Part shown: piece by piece, positions 28,719-36,032 of the stretch
How the letters are laid out: every line of letters starts with the position of its first letter
How positions within the stretch are numbered: position 1 is the stretch's first letter
Source: Caecitellus pseudoparvulus
Taxonomy: Eukaryota > Bigyra: Bicosoecida
DNA length: 36,032 nucleotides
Direction: 5' to 3'
Assembly (NCBI GenBank): GCA_965644315.1
Contig: CBFFRQ010000116.1
Coordinates: 1-36,032, forward strand
The notes under the pieces: generated by a model
The model's database searches: none
Told to the model about the DNA's origin: nothing
Seen by the model: the letters and a program-made list of their open reading frames with translations, nothing else
Position numbers and translations under genes: made by a program

Positions 28719-31549
28719 TCACGCAGGCGTGCGGGGGACTCGGCTGCATAAGCAAACGCAGAGCAAGCTTGCAATGGACACCACGGCGCTGGCCGCTGCC
28801 GCCAGTGCACACAGAAGAACAAACTCATCAGAGCTAATGTGCAGCTCCGCCTTGGCTGCCTGCACCGCCGCTGCTAGCCAGCTTGGGGCTCGGCTGCCCT
28901 TCAGCACTCCAGATTGGTGCTGGGCTGCCGTCCCGGAGAGAGCAGCGAGCGTCAGGTTTGCCTGCAGAGCATCTAGTTGGGCCTGCAGCCTGGAGGAGTT
29001 GGTATGGCAGGCTGCCACTTTGGCCTCCAGCGCAGCTCGGGCAGCTGTCGCTTCTGCAGCTGAGGCAGTGCTCGTGTCCAGGCGGACTTTCAAGCCTTTG
29101 ATGACTTTGTCGTACGCCGCGCGAAAGTCCTCCAAGTACGCGTCCAATGCGTGCTGCTGCAGGGCGAGGTCGTGCACTTGACTGTGCAGCTGCTTGAACA
29201 GGCTTTGTGCAGGGCTGCCCTTGGTCGAGATGGGGGACAGGGAGGTGAGGACTGGGACGACTGCCTCAGCTGGCAGGACTGCACCCGAAGCCTCGGGAAC
29301 TGCCACCCCTCCCGGCTCAACAGCTGCAAGGAGGACAGCAGCAGATGAGTTCGAAGCATTGGGATCCGCTGCCGGCGGCTGCTGCGCTTCCAAGCCCGCC
29401 TTGCTGTCGGCCCGTGTCTCGCCCTCTTCACCCTGCGAAGGCTTCACGCCATCCTTGGCGGGGCTGCTTGCCGGCCGAGACTGCTCGGCCGAGTGTGGAT
29501 CTGGTGAATGGCTGCCATTCCCAGCACTGTCCAGTGGCTGCGGAGAGCTAGGCTCTGCAGATACGTCCAAGTTTGCACTGGGTGTGGGTACGACAGTGCC
29601 CCCTTCGTTGGTGGCATGCTGCCGCGATGGAGTGCTGGTCACTGCTGTGTTGCCTTCATTCGCAGGCACACCAGGCGCAGGCGAGGCGTGCTCCACAGAG
29701 GGCTCTTGCTCTGCATCAACCCTCCGAACTGAAGCAACGGGCGCCGGCGCTGCATCATCTGCTTCCGAAGTGACATTGGCAAAGACGCTGGGTGATGGCT
29801 GCATGCCAGCGAACCTTTCGTGGCTTACTGCGGCGTCAAGCTCGTGCCAACACACTGTGGCTGCGTACATCGAATACGTAGCAGCCGGGCATGTATGCTG
29901 GAGCGCAGCTGGGGCCTGCGTGGGGTGCTGCGCAGGTTCCTCTGCCGCGGCCAGACTGGAACTATCCCCTTCTGAGGCCAAACCCGCCCTTCTCACGACA
30001 CTCCAAGCAGCGCTCCTGTTCAGCATGGCAGCGGCAGCTTCGTCTCTCATCATTCTATCCAACCAGCTTGCTGTACGGTGAGGGGGCTTGGGCTGCTCAG
30101 GGACCGGCGCCCTTGCAGGGCCAAGCAGTGCACGGCACCATACCCAGTCTGTGTGCCTGCCGCCTTGGAGCAGCACAGATCTACAAGAGGCACTCACGTC
30201 GTATAACGCTGACTGCGGGAACGAGCAATTCCTGGCGCCTTGCACAAAGTGGGTGTCAGCCTGCACACTGACCTCCTGATGGGTGGGAGGATCTCCACGC
30301 CGTTCTCCGGGCGATGAAGTGCTGCATCCTGCTGCTTCCACCGTACCTCGCGCCGTGGAGGGCTGGGCCTGAAGACGCGCCTCCTCGGCATCGCCCCTTG
30401 TCGCGTTTGCAGTGGGTGCCTCCCTGGCCTCAGCCCTGCGTGTGCTGCTAGCGTCGTGGGTGGGCTCAGGGCCTGGCGCGTGCGAGGCCTGTGGATCCAC
30501 CACGCCCAAGTCACCGACGGGCGTCGACACAGAAGGTGACTCAGTCGCCATCTGTGCACTGGGTGATCCACCTGCGAGGGCCGAGCCAGACACCGCTTCG
30601 TGCAAGTCTTGCATGATGGTCTGGCCGTGCACTTTGATCTGGGACATGGTGCAGTAGTATTCGTTGCGGTAGTGGCTCTTCCAGACCAGCTTGATGTACC
30701 GTGCCCACACCTTGCGGGTTTGCATGGCGAAGACTTGCTCGCCGCCCTGGTCCAGCGCTGTGAAGTTGCCCAGCACCATCCACTCCTTCGTGGGGTAGGC
30801 CTGGCTGCCGAGGACGAGGAAATCCCGAACACCGCTGCTGTAGCGCTCGTGGTTGGTGAGGGTCAAGCTCTGCACGATGCAGTCTTCAGACAGACCAATG
30901 ACGACAAACTTCTGCTCGCCGCACGGGCTCATGCAGTACTTGTCCTCGTCATCCGTGAGCAGGTTCTTGGACCCCTTGGCCCCGGCGTTCTTGGCCAGGA
31001 TCACAGCCCCCGCAGCTTGCTCGGCGAAATTCACTGGACCACGTTCCTCTGCGTCCCCCTGCACCACCATGGGCGGGTCGTTGTCCACAACGGTGCCCAC
31101 CCCGTCTGGCAGAGAGCTGTCTCGAGTGCCAGCGACTTGCTGCTTGTGTGCCAGGCGCACACGCTCCTTGTACGCCCGAATGGATGGGATACCAGCTTGA
31201 TCCGGCTCTTCTGGCAAATCTTGAACGCCTGCGGCATCTCGAAGTGGGCCCGCTGTGCGCGACGCGGGCATGCGCTTGGCTCAGCCGATGGAAGCCTCAC
31301 TGTCTGAACCGCCACTGCCTGCGGAGTCTGGAGAGGCCGTCAGCACCTCGTCAAAGTCCCCCAAGTCGTCAGCATCCCATCCTGCAGAGAGACCTGTGTG
31401 AGGACGCGTCCACGGGCGACAAGTGAGCATCGCCTCGCCAGCCAGCCACGTGGTTGTTTTGTGGGATGGAATGAAACGCAAGCAGAGCAGGCAAACCCAC
31501 ACAGCACAGCAGCACAAGAGAGCCCGCAGAGCCACAGACGCCAACCCAT
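28719..31549 (-). CDS. Mid-SUN domain membrane protein (SUCO/Slp1/OSPT type), three exons
   Basis: Proposed exons are 31549-31450, 31381-31301 and 31252-28719, for 904 residues ending in TGA. Intron 1 is 68 nt (GTGGCT…TCTCTGCAG) and intron 2 is 48 nt (GTGAGG…GCGCACAG). Both restore frame, and intron 2 removes an in-frame TGA. The ATG at 31549 begins a signal-peptide-like stretch (MGWRLWLCGLSCAAVLCGFA). An acidic DADDLGDFDE segment follows, then the SUN domain (about 130-270: NFAEQAAGAVIL, CGEQKFVVIGLSEDCIVQSLTL, FLVLGSQAYPTKEWMVLGNF, ARYIKLVWKSHYRNEYYCTMSQIKVHG split over this range). Then come a long Ser/Pro/Glu-rich region, a coiled coil and one C-terminal membrane span. SUN in the middle plus a C-terminal anchor defines the mid-SUN family of ER and nuclear-envelope glycoproteins, distinct from the KASH-binding C-terminal SUN proteins. 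Exon 1 is the least certain part. Confidence 0.82.
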
Positions 31550-32012
31550 CCAGTCACGTGTTTGACTTGCACATGTGCAGGACCAACCACCCCTGCTGCT
31601 CTCAGTGCCCCGCAGTCATGCACAAGGAGCAGCCCGAAACGCTGGGCAAACCCTGGCTCAGTGCCTGAAACGCCCAGCACTCCCAGTCCAAGCAGTGCGT
31701 AGCAGCTTGGTACAACTGCTACAAGGCGGGTGATGTGCACTTTTCTAGTCGCTTGGGGTTGTTTTCGTTTTTCTCCAGCCCTCTGCATGTCTGCGTGGTG
31801 CGGGCAGTGCAATGCAGAGAGAGCTAGCGGCAGTAGTCCTCGAAAATAATGCCATTGCAGGCACTCTCAGCAGCCAAGGCTCAACCTGCTGAAAACACCA
31901 CGACTCAGCGCGATCATGTCGGACGGTGGGCCGGCGCGCAGCACCTGACTCTCAGCCACCAACCCAACCCTGCCCACGCACCACCATCGCAGTTGCCGAC
32001 TTAGCCCAGCCA
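31550..32012. promoter_or_regulatory. Divergent intergenic region 5' of the SUN gene and the tandem array
   Basis: These 463 bp are unique sequence before the first copy of the tandem unit begins. Short frames here show no family resemblance. Confidence 0.4.
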
Positions 32013-32171
32013 TGCACAAACGCCACTCCCGCTCACATACCAAATGCAACACTCACCACACTCACACCTTTGGGCCTTCTCAACACACCCCAGTGTCGCG
32101 CCTTCTGCCCTGGCACTGTGCAGCCCTCGCGTTTCAGCTGCGGAAATTGAAATTGAAACGCAGCCACTGCA

Positions 32172-33548
32172 ATGGCCGCCGAGTCCGTGGGCGGGGAGCT
32201 CGCACGCCCCCTCCTTCAGCACAACGGCAAATCACCCATGACCGCCAAATCCACCGATCGACAAAAAGACCAGACGCCCCCACACGTACCCAGCAGCTGG
32301 CGCAAGCAGATTGGTGCCATCCTTGATGACTCGACAGTCAAGGAGCTGCCAGACCGTGTGTGCCGTGACCTTCTACACGCCCTCCCTGAGACAGTGTGTG
32401 TGCTGAACGCGCCACTTCATCCCTCAATGGTGGGCAGTGCGGCAGTCGCCCTCCCAGAGCAAGGCGCGGCGGCGGCTCTGCAAGCCAAGCTGTTGGGTAT
32501 TGCCGCAGACGCCACTGGGAGCCTCCTCGTCCCACACTGCCACCCTGCGGTGACGCTTGTGCAGTTTGCCGTGGCCTGTGGGCAAGTCCTTGTGCAGCTG
32601 GCGTATGAGATCAAGATCGTGACCAACCCCAACAGGTGTGGGCCTCCTTGGCTGCGCGCCCCCCTTGTGCGGAGGCAGGCGGCAGTGCTGGACCTGCTGA
32701 ACAAAGCCATGGTGCAGGCGGGCACACGCTTATCCGATGAGTGCCCGGATGCTGCGTGGACGGACCTGCCGCTGGAGGAGAACCACGCGGAGGTGATCCT
32801 GCGCTGGGTGACTGGCTTGAACATCGTCCGCGATGCGCCTTTGCCCCAGCCTGTGTGGAGGCGAGGGGCGCTGGAGTGCATTGCAGATGACGTCGTGCAG
32901 CGCTCTGAGAAGTGCGGTGTGTCGTGCTTGCGATACCTGGTGGATGCGGCGTGCGAGAAGCTGAAGCCTGCTCACCTGCGTGAAGTGCTCGCTTTGCGGT
33001 TTGCCGTGCAATTTCCACACGTACCATTGAACTGGGTCCTCCACCACCCGAGCGAGTACGAGCTCCGACCCTCGCGAGTGCTGCTCCACGTACTGTGGGA
33101 AGACATTGACGGCGACAGAGTGGCCAGGTCATCGCGCGTGGTCCGCATGTTGACATCTTTCCCGAGTGGCGCTGCTTCGGATCCTTGCAGCATTCTCAGT
33201 CATGCGCTGAGCCGACCTGGGGTGAGTGAGTGGCTGCGGAGAACACCTTTTTCCACCCAAACAGCCAACGTTGGAACGACGCTGCTGTACCTGGACCCAC
33301 CTGTGGAGGACGTAGAGGCAGGCTTGGACAAGGCAGCGGTCGAGGGCGGAGACGAAGAACTTGCGTCGGGCACATCGTGTGTACAGGAAGAGCATGCCCG
33401 CCTCATGGTCATCAGTTCTGATTGTGCGCTGCTCATGGTTGACGTGCACTGGGAAGCTGTCCGAAAGCGTGAGACACAGCCAAGCTATTGGACCCGCCCG
33501 TGGGGCGATGGAAGAGAGCAGCGTGGCCGGGGGTGCGAAATCCAATGA
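32172..33548 (+). CDS. Unrecognised protein of the tandem pair, copy A
   Basis: The protein has 458 residues from an ATG in a good context (GCAATGGCC) to TGA. I recognise no family. It has no signal peptide or membrane segment and is predominantly helical by pattern, with several amphipathic stretches (WRKQIGAILDDSTVKELPDR, QAAVLDLLNKAMVQAG, ENHAEVILRWVTGLNIVRD) and an acidic segment near residue 390. About 85% of the protein is nearly identical to copy B. Replacements are concentrated in patches: about residues 145-167 (EIKIVTNPNRCGPPW), 247-263 (KCGVSCLRYLVDAACE), 273-286, 312-334 and 355-364. In between, over 230 nt (32670-32909), only two bases differ. The helical, alpha-solenoid-like look is inference. 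The coding frame may continue after a short intron into 33594-34016. Confidence 0.75.
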   Translation: MAAESVGGELARPLLQHNGKSPMTAKSTDRQKDQTPPHVPSSWRKQIGAILDDSTVKELPDRVCRDLLHALPETVCVLNAPLHPSMVGSAAVALPEQGAAAALQAKLLGIAADATGSLLVPHCHPAVTLVQFAVACGQVLVQLAYEIKIVTNPNRCGPPWLRAPLVRRQAAVLDLLNKAMVQAGTRLSDECPDAAWTDLPLEENHAEVILRWVTGLNIVRDAPLPQPVWRRGALECIADDVVQRSEKCGVSCLRYLVDAACEKLKPAHLREVLALRFAVQFPHVPLNWVLHHPSEYELRPSRVLLHVLWEDIDGDRVARSSRVVRMLTSFPSGAASDPCSILSHALSRPGVSEWLRRTPFSTQTANVGTTLLYLDPPVEDVEAGLDKAAVEGGDEELASGTSCVQEEHARLMVISSDCALLMVDVHWEAVRKRETQPSYWTRPWGDGREQRGRGCEIQ

Positions 33549-33566
33549 TCGTGGCGATGGGCTCAT

Positions 33567-34016
33567 GTGTGCATTTGCGCACGCCTGACAGGTTCGTCCG
33601 TTGTGGGCAGATCTCCTTGTCAGCGGGCAGGATGGCGTGAGCGAGTTTGGCGTGGCCTTCGACCTGGACAAGCTGAGAGCGGTGTAGCGCGCCGAGAGCA
33701 GAGTCCGGCACCAGCTGCTGGCAGCACGGTTGTAAGAGCTGAAGTAGCCAGCCTGAAACTGGCTCAATCTCTGGGCACTCTGACTGTCACCTTGCTCAGC
33801 GGTGCGGGTGTGGAAGCGGATGTGGCGCGTGCCAAGGCGCCTTGGTGGTGCACAGGACAGCCCACTACCGCCTTTCCACAGCATTTAAATGGCAGTAAAC
33901 TGCTAGAACTAGTACCTGGAGCGCGCTGGAGTGACCTTGCCTCTGTCCTTGCTCAGGCCCTTCCAGTTTCTTCCATTGCGTCACCATGCAAGTCAGCTTG
34001 CGAGTGCCAGGCATGA
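33567..34016 (+). CDS. Conserved downstream frame, copy A: possible 3' exon of the tandem gene
   Basis: An open frame of 149 codons follows the main gene and ends in TGA; the copy-B equivalent is open over exactly the same length. The last ~95 residues look strongly protein-like (EVASLKLAQSLGTLTVTLLSG, FPQHLNGSKLLELVPG, ARWSDLASVLAQALPVSS). There is no ATG at the start. Possible splicing is from GG|GTGCGA (33530) to an AG near 33594-33609. A competing frame in the first 100 nt (VRPLWADLLVSGQDGVSEFG…KLRAV, then TAG) is also protein-like, so the exon structure is unresolved. Confidence 0.4.
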   Translation: MCICARLTGSSVVGRSPCQRAGWRERVWRGLRPGQAESGVARREQSPAPAAGSTVVRAEVASLKLAQSLGTLTVTLLSGAGVEADVARAKAPWWCTGQPTTAFPQHLNGSKLLELVPGARWSDLASVLAQALPVSSIASPCKSACECQA

Positions 34017-34181
34017 TTGCCGTGCACAAACGCCACTCCCGCTCACATACCAAATGCAACACTCACCACACTCACACCTTTGGGCCTTCTCAACACACCC
34101 CAGTGTCGCGCCTTCTGCCCTGGCACTGTGCAGCCCTCGCGTTTCAGCTGCGGAAATTGAAATTGAAACGCAGCCACTGCA

Positions 34182-35561
34182 ATGGCCGCCGAGTCCGTGG
34201 GCGGGGAGCTCACTCGCCCCCTCCTTCAGCACAACGGCAAATCACCCATGACCAACAAAGCCATGGATCGACACGAAGACCAGACGCCCCCACACGTCCC
34301 CAGCAGCTGGCGCAAGCAGATTGGTGCCATCCTTGATGACTCGACAGTCAAGGAGCTGCCAGACCGTGTGTGCCGTGACCTTCTACACGCCCTCCCTGAG
34401 ACAGTGTGTGTGCTGAACGCGCCACTTCACCCCTCAAAGGTGGGCAGTGCGGCAGTCGCCCTCCCAGAGCAAGGCGCGGCGGCGGCTCTGCAAGCCAAGC
34501 TGTTGGGCATTGCCACAGACGCCACTGGGAGCCTCCTCGTCCCACACTGCCACCCTGCGGTGACGCTTGTGCAGTTTGCCGTGGCCTGTGGGCAAGTCCT
34601 TGTGCAGCTGGCATTTCAGATCAAGAGCCTGAATGGCCCCGGCGCACCGCCTCTCCCATGGCTGTACGAAGCCCCACGTCTGCGGAGGCAGGCGGCAGTG
34701 CTGGACCTGCTGAACAAAGCCATGGTGCAGGCGGGCACACGCTTATCCGATGAGTGCCCGGATGCTGCGTGGACGGACCTGCCGCTGGAGGAGAACCACG
34801 CGGAGGTGATCCTGCGCTGGGTGACTGCCTTGGACATCGTCCGCGATGCGCCTTTGCCCCAGCCTGTGTGGAGGCGAGGGGCGCTGGAGTGCATTGCAGA
34901 TGACGTCGTGCAGCGCTCTGAGGAGTCTGACATGTCCTGCTTTGACATCCTCATGAATGTGGCGGGTGGAAAACTGAAGCCTGCTCACCTGCGTGAAGTG
35001 CTTGCTCTGCGGTTCTTCGCAGGAGTCCCGTGTCTACCACTGAACTGGGTCCTCCACCACCCGAGCGAGTACGAGCTCCGACCCTCGCGAGTGCTGCTCC
35101 ACGTACTGTGGGAAGACATTGAAAGCGACAGGGTCGTCAGAGCATCCCGCGTAATCCGCATGCTGACAACTCTCCCAAGGGGCGCTGCTTCGGATCCTGG
35201 CAGCATTCTCAGTCATGCGCTGAGCCGACCTGGGGTGAGTGAGTGGCTGGAGTGGACACCCTTTCGCCTTCAAGATGCCAACGTTGGAACGACGCTGCTG
35301 TATCTGGACCCACCTGTGGAGGACGTAGAGGCAGGCTTGGACAAGGCAGCGGTCGAGGGCGAAGACGAAGAACTTGAGTCGGGCACATCGTGTGTACAGG
35401 AAGAGCATGCCCGCCTCATGGTCATCAGTTCTGATTGTGCGCTGCTCATGGTTGACGTGCACTGGGAAGCTGTCCGAAAGCGAGAGACGCAACACAGCTT
35501 TTGGACCGGCCCGTGGGGTGATGGGAAAGGGCAGCGTGGCCGGGGGTGTGAAATCCAATGA
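34182..35561 (+). CDS. Unrecognised protein of the tandem pair, copy B
   Basis: The protein has 459 residues from the equivalent ATG to the equivalent TGA, one codon longer than copy A because of a 3-bp indel inside the first variable patch. The same framework is kept almost base for base. The variable patches read here QIKSLNGPGAPPLPWLYEAP, ESDMSCFDILMNVAGG, FFAGVPCLPLN, IESDRVVRASRVIRMLTTLP and EWTPFRLQDANV. All patch differences preserve the frame, so both copies look like functional genes under constraint rather than a gene and a decaying copy. The function is unknown. Confidence 0.75.
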   Translation: MAAESVGGELTRPLLQHNGKSPMTNKAMDRHEDQTPPHVPSSWRKQIGAILDDSTVKELPDRVCRDLLHALPETVCVLNAPLHPSKVGSAAVALPEQGAAAALQAKLLGIATDATGSLLVPHCHPAVTLVQFAVACGQVLVQLAFQIKSLNGPGAPPLPWLYEAPRLRRQAAVLDLLNKAMVQAGTRLSDECPDAAWTDLPLEENHAEVILRWVTALDIVRDAPLPQPVWRRGALECIADDVVQRSEESDMSCFDILMNVAGGKLKPAHLREVLALRFFAGVPCLPLNWVLHHPSEYELRPSRVLLHVLWEDIESDRVVRASRVIRMLTTLPRGAASDPGSILSHALSRPGVSEWLEWTPFRLQDANVGTTLLYLDPPVEDVEAGLDKAAVEGEDEELESGTSCVQEEHARLMVISSDCALLMVDVHWEAVRKRETQHSFWTGPWGDGKGQRGRGCEIQ

Positions 35562-35579
35562 TCTTGACGACGGGCTCAT

Positions 35580-36029
35580 GTGTGCATTTGCGCACGCCTG
35601 ACAGGGTCGTCCGTTGTGGGCAGATCTCCTTGTCAGCGGGCAGGATGGCGTGAGCGAGTTTGGCGTGGCCTTCGACCTGGACAAGCTGAGAGCGGTGTAG
35701 CGCGCCGAGAACAGAGTCCGGCACCAGCTGCTGGCAGCACGGTTGTAAGAGCTGAAGTAGCCAGCCTGAAACTGGCTCAGTCTCTGGGCACTCTGTCTAC
35801 CCCCGTTCTGAGCGGTGCGGGTGCGGAAGCGGATGCCGCGCGTGCCAAGGCGCCTTGGCTGTGCACAGGGCAGCCCACTGCCGCCTTTCCACAGCATTTA
35901 AATGGCACTAAACTGTTAGAACTAGTACCTGGAGCGCGCTGGAGTGACCTTGCCTCTGTCCTTGCTCAGGCCCTCCCAGTTTCTTCCATTGCGTCACCAT
36001 GCAAGTCAGCTTGCGAGTGCCAGGCATGA
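35580..36029 (+). CDS. Conserved downstream frame, copy B: possible 3' exon of the tandem gene
   Basis: It is the same length and stop as 33567-34016. Differences from copy A are few and many change the amino acid (TVTLL to STPVL as one compact patch, then V/A, W/L, T/A and S/T), while the first 180 nt are almost identical. The donor candidate reads GTGTGA here. Confidence 0.4.
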   Translation: MCICARLTGSSVVGRSPCQRAGWRERVWRGLRPGQAESGVARREQSPAPAAGSTVVRAEVASLKLAQSLGTLSTPVLSGAGAEADAARAKAPWLCTGQPTAAFPQHLNGTKLLELVPGARWSDLASVLAQALPVSSIASPCKSACECQA

Positions 36030-36032
36030 TTG

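Larger units (their letters stand above)
32013..34022 (+). repeat. Tandem duplication unit, copy A (~2.01 kb)
   Basis: It matches 34023-36032 head to tail with an offset of 2010-2013 bp. It includes ~160 bp upstream of the ATG, the whole main gene and ~470 bp downstream. Long blocks differ at ~1% or less, interrupted by short patches that differ at about half their bases. Confidence 0.95.
34023..36032 (+). repeat. Tandem duplication unit, copy B (~2.01 kb)
   Basis: This is the second copy. The window ends within a few bases of where the unit would end, so whether a third copy follows cannot be seen. Confidence 0.95.

Noticed and set aside
31369-31812. A 147-codon minus-strand frame overlapping the SUN gene 5' end
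   Set aside because: It has no family resemblance and overlaps the signal-peptide exon and introns of the better supported SUN model.
33129-35897. Minus-strand frames of 251 and 287 codons opposite the tandem genes
   Set aside because: They are antisense shadows of the framework sequence; their start and end points differ between copies and their composition is Arg/Ser/Pro-rich without pattern.

Overview
The window is nuclear DNA of a GC-rich, gene-dense eukaryote. It encodes an AP-2 clathrin adaptor alpha subunit, a SAC3/GANP mRNA-export protein, a mid-SUN membrane protein, a ubiquitin-specific protease and a Rab GTPase. It also carries GT-AG introns; those I could place in host genes are about 48-104 nt. 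There are no operons, Shine-Dalgarno sites or other bacterial hallmarks. A unicellular alga or other protist is most likely, but I cannot name the species. Several open frames begin at GTG or TTG with no ATG. Where possible I placed starts at the first ATG or at a splice acceptor.

Layout, left to right. 254-1753 (-): ankyrin-type protein with an unusual 38-residue repeat. 2263-~7239 (-): large polytopic membrane protein with BACON-like beta domains, a Cys-rich ectodomain and 8-9 membrane segments; its frame is broken by one in-frame TAG. 8896-14035 (-): a Rab-family GTPase gene cut in two by a complete 4489-bp PIF/Harbinger-type DNA transposon (9413-13901). The element has 27-bp perfect terminal inverted repeats and a 3-bp target duplication, and it carries a DDE transposase and a convergent second gene. 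14457-~16052 (-): family 4-like glycosyltransferase, also with an in-frame TAG inside its conserved C-terminus. 16924-22797 (-): SAC3/GANP-like protein with FG and Gly-rich repeats and two almost identical RRM-like segments. 23282-24922 (-): ubiquitin-specific protease. 25754-28671 (+): AP-2 alpha-adaptin (two exons). 28719-31549 (-): mid-SUN protein (three proposed exons), tail-to-tail with AP-2 alpha. 32013-36032: two head-to-tail copies of a ~2.01-kb unit, each with an unrecognised ~459-residue gene (+). The copies are nearly identical except in sharply bounded hypervariable patches.

The genes do not form one pathway. Three touch membrane traffic or secretion (Rab, AP-2 alpha, Golgi/ER-type glycosyltransferase), and one each touches mRNA export, deubiquitination and ER/nuclear envelope structure. 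The observations most worth following are the hypervariable tandem gene pair at the right edge, the young Harbinger insertion inside a Rab codon, and the two in-frame TAG codons in otherwise intact host genes.
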